Below are positions 55,661 to 64,000 of a stretch of DNA of 64,000 nt, in pieces. The first letter of the stretch is position 1. Each line of letters opens with the position of its first letter. The position numbers and the translations under genes were made by a program. The notes under the pieces were generated by a model, which saw nothing but the letters and a program-made list of their open reading frames with translations, was not told where the DNA came from and did no database searches. This DNA is from Diadema setosum (Eukaryota; Echinodermata; Echinoidea; Diadematoida; Diadematidae). The stretch lies in assembly GCF_964275005.1 (NCBI RefSeq), contig NC_092686.1, positions 40,139,511 through 40,203,510 on the forward strand, in the 5' to 3' direction.

Positions 55661-58080
55661 GAAGACAGATGTTGAGAATAAGGTTTGCAATTCGCCGCTT
55701 CTTGCCTGTTGGTGTCAACTTGTAAAATTCTAAACTTTGTTGATAAAACGTGAGGTGTTTAGCCTTCTCTATCTGTTAGCGATGTTATATTGTGTTGTAA
55801 ATGCACCTGTTATTAGATTCGTCACTCATCAATGTCTTCTCCACATTTTCCAAAATGATCTTCTTTTCAGGGCCCCCAAATTGGATCTTTCAGGGAGCTT
55901 AGTGAGGATGCCTGGCGTCGGTGACTGGCGCTATCCTACGGGAGCACGTCGGGCGTCCGTGGCTGCCGAATCAGCCGTGATACACTGTAGATTCACGCCG
56001 CCTCCTCATACATCCCGATCCTCCGCTCCTGCGGTGCAAGTTCAACGCAAAGAAAAGGGGTTAGCGTGAGTGAGCGGTGGATTCCGCGACGGACAAAAGC
56101 ATAGCGGATCATCGCTAACCAAACCAGCTTCTTACCGTCCTTTGAGGTTTTTGAGGGGCAGAGTAAAATGAAAGAAAGAAGGGAGAGAGCGCATTTCCGG
56201 CAATTTGCGTGATTCAATGAATGTGTGTTGCGACAAATTATCATCTCACTTACTTGTCTTCTATTCTTGCCTTGATTGGGGCTCGTCCTGTCACAAGTTT
56301 GATTGACATAAGATAAGACAGGTACTCTGATGGTATGGTAGTGCGCGCGTTTTTGTTCCTAGATTAAGGGCTAAAATTTGTTCTGTCTGATTCCAGAAAT
56401 GCCTACAGGTTAGTGACTCCCATAGAGCGACCTCCAGTGAACAAGCTTTTTTTCTCAAAGCGAATGACAGGTACACACAGCGAGTTTATACAAATTGACG
56501 AAGGCAACAAACATTACTTTCTTTCAAAGGTAAGCAGGTAGCACCAAACAGAAAGTTGTTTGTTGACAGGAATAGTGCATGTTTAGAGAACACCATTTTA
56601 TTTCTGAAATGTGGTGTCCTCGTCCTCTTTTTTTTTGTCACCACGTGAAAGACCGAGATCTAAAAGTCAACCCTTGTTCTCTGGTTTCCTGCAATTAGTT
56701 AAATCAATGTTATAGACATATTTCTAATTTTTGTTCTGTAGTGTCAAATGGTTTAACCATCGGGGTGTCATGATTCTTGACATAATAAGTTACGTTTCCT
56801 TTTATGCTACTAATAAACATCAAAGAACGGGAATCAACTGATATTAAAGCATTGAGTTTCAAAGCATCTTGCAGATCAAATTAATAATCTATACATTACA
56901 TTTCCATTCGTCTAAAATCATTCCTTATGACAACATAACTAATTACCATTTACTTTTTCGGTTTAATTCTTCAATGTTTCATCAAAATATGAAATAACTG
57001 AAAAATAATTTTGCCCATCCTTTCGTTTCTGATAAACATAAATTGCATAATCAAGTTGGTGTACCACAGTACAGAGAGCACATTGAAAAGGTAAAGAAGC
57101 CACTTACAACGTTGATATAGAAGGGAGAATATTGCTACAAATACTACTTTTATTTTAACATCTTCTGCATTAATTAGACTGTCCATGTTTCTCAATTTAA
57201 CTAAAGGTGTGTATTTTTCGAGATGTTTCACATAAAATGTGTAAAATATTGTACATTCAAGAGGACAATTGCCTGTCTCACGTTGTCGGGAATCTTGTTT
57301 GTTTGTTTGACGGAATTCCTGTCAGAATGAAATTTACGGTTTCCTAGAATTTTTTATCAATCCATCGAATATTTTATTTGCACAACAGTTTCTCTAATGA
57401 AGGTAAATCAAATCATATCTCGCTGAAGCGTCTATGCCGCAAAAAGATACTCAAGAATGAAATATGCATGTTCAGCGTTTAGAAATGAAAACAAAAATGA
57501 GTGAATGAATGGGAGAATGGCTGAATGATTAAATACTATTTTAAAGGACAAATGTCTCGAGTTGTACATCCAGTCTTGATGACCAGCAACAGTACTGATC
57601 AAAAAGGAAAGTCATTTACGGAAGAGACAGACGAGTTGTCGTGTTTCATAAAATTAGACATCCAATGTTTCATAGGTCTTTGTACCACTAGATGAATCGA
57701 CCAGCTAGTTTAAATTATTCAGATCTGACATTACAACCAGGCAATTTCAAGTACAGAAACAAATTGGGAAAATATCGTTTATGTAAACATACAGAAGTAA
57801 CAACACAGTAGTAACACTAAAACGTACAGTGATAATAAGTAGCAATGGCACTTCAAATTCCAAAGCGAAAAGTGTTCAACATGCAACGAGAAGGGAGGCC
57901 TCTTGATGAACTGAGCAGATATGTAATTAGAATGGAATTATTGGACTTACTACTCTGTCTGAAATAGGAGAATATTACAAATGATGAAGTCAAGGACGTA
58001 ATTACGAATGAGTATGATCAAAAGAGTGAATGTTACCTGTTGTGTACAAAGTAGTTGCTATCTCACGCACGTCTCAAAGA
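55650..58080. other. Upstream region of fezf, proximal part
   Basis: No gene recognised. A moderately GC-rich patch at 55870-56100 is a candidate for the first exon or core promoter. The rest is AT-rich. Confidence 0.35.
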
Positions 58081-58089
58081 GCGCATCAG

Positions 58090-58610
58090 ATCAGTAGCTG
58101 TTGCTGAGTGCCTGCCTCTCCGCCACTCTGCCGAACTTAGCTCCTGATTTGGCTGGGATGGACGAAAGAAAAATCACTCATCTACCATGCGTTTGCGCTC
58201 AGTTTCAAACGGCAAATTTGCCACCAAAGAATAATTGTTCTTGTTGCTCCGCTACTTTCGTGATTATGATGTACACGTTATCTTTGCGATCGGCGATCGA
58301 CGAGGATTCTCGCATCAAGTGGCTATTGGCCATTTCAACTGCTCCTTTTATATAAAAAACCTTTCCGGCAAGAAATCGCTACGGACTTCCCATTCCACAA
58401 AATATCCGGGAAGGTAGATTGGAGGTGGATGCAAGTGAGATTGAGCGGGATGGATGCTGTGTCCGTGGCGGATCGGCTGCTGGGCGGGCGTACACGCGTC
58501 GAGGGGAAAGAGAGAGCATGTCTCGTAGATGGTATGCAAATCAATGCTCCCCACATTCAACCAATCATCGCTGTCCATTGAAAAGAGAGGAAATGCAGAA
58601 AGATATATAG
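58090..58610. promoter_or_regulatory. Candidate regulatory patch upstream of fezf (octamer motif)
   Basis: A GC-richer, non-repetitive stretch carries a perfect POU octamer ATGCAAAT (58534-58541), a CCAAT (58561-58565) and a CCATTG (58575-58580) within 50 bp, and a TATATAAA near 58348. No coding feature. The motifs are short, so the evidence is only suggestive. Confidence 0.3.
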
Positions 58611-58909
58611 CTTGAGCTCTTCCGTCTAAAATTTGCAGAGGCAATACAAGGACTGAAACCAAGTTTCACGAATTACTGTTTTTTGGGTTTTTTCTTTATT
58701 TGAGATACATCTAACCTAATGCCCTGCCCAGTAGCTCCCTTTAATGCTTACTAAAATGCCAAATGTGAAACATCCTCATAAAAATCATCACCACACCCCT
58801 TTGAAAATCACTTTCGGCGTTAACACTTATATGCAACTGTAGTCATATATCATGAAATAGAACGAGATTGCCAGATTTAGAGCGCCTTTTATTTTACTGC
58901 CATCTCCTC

Positions 58910-58960
58910 TCTCTCCATCTCTCTCTCTGTCTCTGTCTCTCTCTCTCTCTCTCTCTCTTT
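58910..58960. repeat. (CT)n microsatellite
   Basis: CTCTCTCTGTCTCTGTCTCT and similar, about 50 bp. Confidence 0.85.
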
Positions 58961-58981
58961 CATGTAACTCACACACATTGT

Positions 58982-60780
58982 ATATGCATGTTATATACAA
59001 TATTGTGCACTCCCATTATAACGAACACGGTAATAATGAAATTCTTGCACAACGAAATAATTTTTTTTTTAGCTATATGAAAATTATTCCGTTACAACGA
59101 GATAACTACAAAACTATAAACAAAGTAAGGTCAAAATCAATTGCACTATCATTATAGCACTTTACTCTTTTGTGACAAAATAGACGCAAGAAAGAGAGAG
59201 AAAGAGAGAGGCTACAAAAAAAAAATGTTGACATGTGTTGTTTTTATCATTTCCTGTACGTTATTCGTCGAAATGTCAAAAAGTTGACGTTTCGCGCGAG
59301 CGCCATACTAGTACGTTTTAACGGGACATTGTTTTTGTGGGTTTTTTTATTGCCTGGCACTTTGCTATGCGTTATTTGTAAGTTGACCCCATAGCCAACA
59401 ATTTGACTGTCATCAAATTTGTGCGTGTGTGTGTGTGGGGGGGGGGTCACCAAGCTTTGACGATTTTTTTATGTTCTTCTTCTTCTTCATTTGGGAAGTT
59501 AGGTTTTGACTTGACGAAAACAGGCATACGCTCAATACTGACGTATATTCGTTGTTAGATATTCAGAAATGGAAAATTCGTCATCATGACCTTCAAATGA
59601 TGACAGTTCTCATTTTAACCTTAAAAAATGGTGTGTTTTTAATATGACGGGAAAATGTGAATTTCTCTCTTTGCTCCGAAGTGAATGCCCCATAACCTAG
59701 ATAAATCATATCATAGATTTGAAAATTCTCTCCAAATTCACTTTCAGAAATACAGCTTAATCATTACAACTTTGCAACCGTAATTTCAAATATTTAACTC
59801 AGTCAGAATTCCCTAATTATCAAATATTCAGCATACTTCGATGTGCGTGACATATATTCTTTTTTCAACTTTCGAGCTTTCAACAATATCAAAGATAAAA
59901 TATTTGCTTTAGCCAGAGGTGGAATAATGACTACGATCACGAGATCGCCATTGCCAAGTAGATTTGTGGTCTTATAGAGTTTCAAAATTCCGAATTCTAT
60001 ATTTTTGTTACTGCTTTCATTCATTAACCGCATTCATTAATATTTAAAGGTTATTTCAGTCAATCCTATGGTAAACAAACAAACAAACAAACAAATTTCA
60101 TGTTTCATTAAGATGTGATTACACCCCAGTGAATGAGAAATACTATGCCAGAAGTTTGAAAATGGGCTTCAGTTCTGATTTTCTTAATCATTAATCTACA
60201 TCGAATTCGCATTCGAGCAACATTTCTCAAAGAAAGCAGCAAACAACATATAAGACCAGCTCGCCATTAGGTAGTTGCATTTGAATTTCTTTGTCTTGAA
60301 TGTAGCTCTCTTTTCTAACAAAATTGGCACATGTTATTAATTCTCGGGATTAACAAAATAAGTCATTAAAATTTAATGTCATATCTGTGCGATCTAATTA
60401 TGGAGCTGGGGCGAACGAATACAGAGGTTAATAGATGTTAATTGAAGGGATAGAAAGGGAAAGTAGCAATACCTAGCACAAGCACAGGGGTTGTGAGATT
60501 GATATCTTGGGGGTCTCGGCTAGAGAATGATTACACTTGTATTTCCAATCATCTGTTCGCAAAACAGTACTCACTGATTAATGGTTAATACAAACATACG
60601 TCGAGTTTGCGTGATTTTAGAATGATGATACACAAACCCAATAATTTATTCATGGTGTAGCAGTTATCTGCAAATACTTCATGTAGCAGGTCAGTTCGTT
60701 GCTGTCTGTTGATAGCAGCGATAGTTTCACTTATAAACACATAAATATGCATTAGCATTGAAGCATATAATGCATTGTAT
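58982..60780. other. Gene-free stretch
   Basis: AT-rich with GAGA-rich words near 59190, a G run at 59438-59446 and (CAAA)n near 60075-60095. No feature recognised. Confidence 0.4.
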
Positions 60781-60784
60781 TGTG

Positions 60785-60785
<1 letters not shown>

Positions 60786-60822
<37 letters not shown>
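60786..60822. repeat. (TA)n microsatellite
   Basis: About 17 TA units between a TGTAATA and a T run. Confidence 0.9.
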
Positions 60823-60823
<1 letters not shown>

Positions 60824-61109
60824 TTATAAATTGAAAGATATTACTCAAGAAATGGCTCTTTACCATTAGTGAAAATTTTTGTCATTGCACATTTATTCTG
60901 TCCAATAATGAATACATCACAGTTTGTGGTGGACTTATTCCAACTTATACTTACCAATTGTGGATGCGGATTTTTTTTTTTTTTTTTTGTCAAAGCATTG
61001 TATCAAATCGATGATTATGCATATTCAAAACATGTCTGGAAAAAAGTAGAACGTAAACAGACAAAATGTGTGACAATGGCAACAATTACGTGGGTCAGTT
61101 GAGCGGTCA

Positions 61110-61620
61110 GTTGTGAGAGCCAGGTGCGCGACATTTGACAATTGCTCATGCTAAATGATGTTCTGATTCACAGGTGAAAAGATCTGTCTTCGATCTAACA
61201 AAGACGGGGGGCGAAAGACGCCCAAGAACAGTTTAGCAGCAAAGGTACGTCGACCCCTTTTAAGTGGGCGCATGAATCGCCGACAGGAATGTCCAGTTTG
61301 AATGAGAGCTCTCTTTTCTCTTTCATGCTCGTCATTTGAAAGGCGGAATTCAACTCGCCCGTCAGGAGGGCTCCACAGGTGAACAATGCCATAACACCTA
61401 GAATGCGAACTCTCTTGTCAGCACCTCAGAAGAGCTGAAATGGCAGGGGTGAATCCGGTGATAACAAGGGAGCAATTAGGTTTTGTTACGGCTCGACTTA
61501 GCGGCATTAAATGATCCGAAGGAAAACAATGGCGAGACAATCCCGCACAGTTCACTGCCTGTGGGACTGTGTGGTTGAGAGGTAAGGTTAACAATGGCAG
61601 TGGTCTGGTAAAAACGATTG
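61110..61620. promoter_or_regulatory. Candidate regulatory patch upstream of fezf (paired SOX-type motifs)
   Basis: A GC-richer non-repetitive block has two perfect AACAATGG words (61525-61532 and 61590-61597), the consensus for SoxB-type factors, and a homeodomain-type CAATTAG at about 61472. No coding frame or transposon termini seen. Confidence 0.3.
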
Positions 61621-62113
61621 ACGCTTCAGGGGTACGAGAGCTCGTCTGTCAATATTGCTTATAGCCCAATTTTGATCGGCTAGATACTCAATGCACTAGC
61701 TAATAAACCCAACACTGTTCACACATTAGGTGCAGCTTGGTTATTAGAAGTCTATTCAGAGAAAACGATGATGTTGCGTCTGGCCCAGATAAATGAAAAA
61801 AAAAAAAAAAGAGGGGAAACGACAGAATATAGTGAAGTAGAATTAAAGACGAACACAATACAAACCTAACGGATTAAGATCGCTGAAGAATTCTTTAATT
61901 TGATTGTCAAGACATACAATGGGAATGAAGTTCCCGTGATGTCGTACGCATAATTCGGGATGTCACTCAAGCAGTCTACAAGGAAGAAACGAAATGGCAC
62001 AAAAACAAGGATCTCTCAAAAACAAGGATGTCTCGGTTTTCAATTCTTGTGAGCCAAACAAAGTAGTTTATGGATGCATATATAAATATACATTTTGCAT
62101 TGATAACTACAAA

Positions 62114-62138
62114 ACGCACACACACACACACACACACT
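62114..62138. repeat. (CA)n microsatellite
   Basis: Short CA array of about 12 units. Confidence 0.85.
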
Positions 62139-62225
62139 AGAAGCCTTTACTAGACAAACTATCCATTACCAGTGATATGAAAAACTTGATAAGCTGAAAG
62201 CAATTTACCCCACACCTACCGCTTC

Positions 62226-62510
62226 AAGGGATAGTACGGTTTCGGTTAAGATGGGGCTTCAGGTTTCCAACATGTTTAATGATGATTTTTATGAGATAAT
62301 GAAAAACCTTTTATGAAATATCAAAGACCATGTAATTGTAAGAGGAATTTAAGATTTATTTGACAAAGTTAGCTCTGAAATGGCTGAGATAGCCAAAACA
62401 AAGCAATCCAAATAAAAAGTGTAACCCACCCTTTTATTAGGATTGCTTTGTTTTACTCTGTTTTGAATATCTCGGCCATTTCAAAACTAATTTTCGTCAC
62501 ATAAATTGTA
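62226..62510. mobile_element. Foldback element, copy 3
   Basis: AAGGGATAGTACGGTTTCG, then GATGGGGCTTCAGGTTT, then ATGAAATATCAAAGACC leads into a strong central palindrome: GCTGAGATAGCCAAAACA with AAAGCAATCC, answered by GGATTGCTTTGTTTTAC and ATCTCGGCCATTTCAAA. It is the clearest hairpin of the family. Confidence 0.72.
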
Positions 62511-63681
62511 CTGTTTCTCTTCCTTTCTTTGGTATCTTTGTTTTCTTCTCTCTTTTTTTTTCTGAATACTCCTTTCTTTACTCTTCGTCCTCATCATGTT
62601 TTGTCTCAAGGTGTTTTTTTCTTTCCTCAAACGTCTCTCGACCCTCTTCCACCATCCTTTTATTTTTTGCGTTATTTCCTCTGTCAACACCCCCCCCCCC
62701 AACACACACATACACACCATACCATATCCTAGCCCTCAAGAATGACAAATCTAATAAGCTGACATCTTAATGTCACTCATTTGTGAATCGTCGACGAATG
62801 TGTGAAACGGACATGAAAAGGATTCCAGTTATGCAATTGAGGGTTAAACACCTCGTTAGGCACCCCCTGCCGTTCCGTCCTGCCCCCCTCAAGCCCCCGA
62901 TCCCACTCGGCCATTCTATGTCCGATTCTCTGCTCAAATATGAAAGGGAAAGGACATTCAACGGCTGATTCCAGTTATTGTTAGTTCATTCCCCCTCTTC
63001 AAAAGTGGTAGATTTCTTTTCAGAACAACACAACTGTCTGGAGCACCGGTTAATTTCACTTGTAAACCGCTACTCATGCCACTAGTTATTTCCAACATGC
63101 AAGCCTTACCACACTAGTAACATAAACCTCACAGTACACACATCAAACTTTTACGTCACTGGAAGACTGAAGAATTACTTTATTGGATGCAGATATTTTT
63201 AAGGAATGTTTTCTCTTCTTACAGAGTCATTTGAATTGGTTTGGTAATAATATTCAACTAAAATCAAATCAAAGATTAGAGCGCGTGAAAATCAGATCAT
63301 TCATACTATGTCTTGATAATTAGGACCACATTTTTGCTTACGTGTTCGGCTTTGTCTCTTTCTCGTTCTACATTATCCCTTACCCCTTAAAAATATTAAG
63401 ATAGATGTACTAGAAATATCTGTAGTAGCAGTAGTAAAAGTGAGGCAGTAAAGAGTAACCTATAAGACGTTATGATGTCTATTCTGCGGTATCTCAGACT
63501 CAATACATATCAACTATCCGGTCTAAGATGTCAAGAACAAAGTGGAAAAGGTATCACATACATTAAGACAGTATGTCGATCTAACTTCAGAAAGACACAG
63601 GCAGGTGCATGTGTGTTGATAACAGGCCTACAAATTAGTGTTAACATCATCATGTTCATGTTCTTGTTTTTGTGTTTTCTT

Positions 63682-63800
63682 TTTCAGATTTCTGGTTTCA
63701 GTTTCAATGACATTCATTTCCAGCAAATATAAGTATATACAAGTACAAGAACAGGCAATCAATTGAAAATGCTGGGGCACATCTCTAGAAGCACAAAAAT
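63682..63800 (-). repeat. LINE 3'-end-like fragment
   Basis: The plus-strand edge GGTTTCAGTTTCAATGACATT resembles 48611-48640, a retroelement tail read backwards. The weak match leaves the assignment open. Confidence 0.3.
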
Positions 63801-64000
63801 TGTGACGAGTGTGCCCTAAACACAAATGAGTATTATGACATTCTATTATGTGCAGTATCGTAGTAAATAGACATACAAAACCGAGGTAAGGACAAAGGCA
63901 AAACGTTGTACCGAAAAAAATAAATAAAATGTGGAGCTGTGCATATATAGTACTTGCTTGACAAGTGATCATATTGCGAAGGACTAGTTTTTTAATTGAA

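Overview
The window looks like nuclear DNA of an invertebrate deuterostome, most likely an echinoderm such as a sea urchin. That assignment is inferred from four things: a FEZ-family zinc-finger gene close to the bilaterian consensus; a LINE with an N-terminal signal-like stretch plus a virus-type 2A motif, a combination described from sea urchin retrotransposons; a gypsy-like LTR element with a leucine-tRNA-like primer site; and many TTAA-flanked DNA elements. The DNA is AT-rich, full of microsatellites and gene-poor.

Layout. 1-3067: remains of a tyrosine-recombinase element (recombinase and SGNH hydrolase, minus strand). 3072-5055: a 1,984-bp TTAA-flanked DNA element, with an apparently identical twin at 29771-31754. 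5580-6149: an inverted-repeat MITE. 9356-14164: a young LTR retrotransposon whose only long reading frame is gag/protease-like. 14451 to about 19520: a long LINE on the minus strand (endonuclease, reverse transcriptase, 2A motif). 20630-24960: a second MITE, two truncated LINEs and a SINE-like piece. 26118-32938: a nest of TIR elements three levels deep, holding several internal tandem arrays.

Two host genes stand out. The first is a plus-strand gene of 13 exons (34016-45611) that I assembled by reading splice sites and phases. It encodes a 483-residue predicted secreted protein with a PI-PLC X-type catalytic core. The second is a minus-strand, single-coding-exon FEZ-family transcription factor (54101-55618) with an Eh1 repressor motif and six C2H2 fingers. 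The 8 kb upstream of it (55650-64000) has no recognisable gene but holds two patches that could be regulatory DNA.

The rest is intronic or intergenic sequence with microsatellites, foldback elements and retroelement ends. No rRNA, CRISPR array or convincing functional tRNA was seen. I see no operon-like cooperation. The strongest story is transposon history: nested and paired insertions, with a paralogous locus at 33.4-33.55 kb that preserves the pre-insertion state of the 20.6-22.9 kb region.
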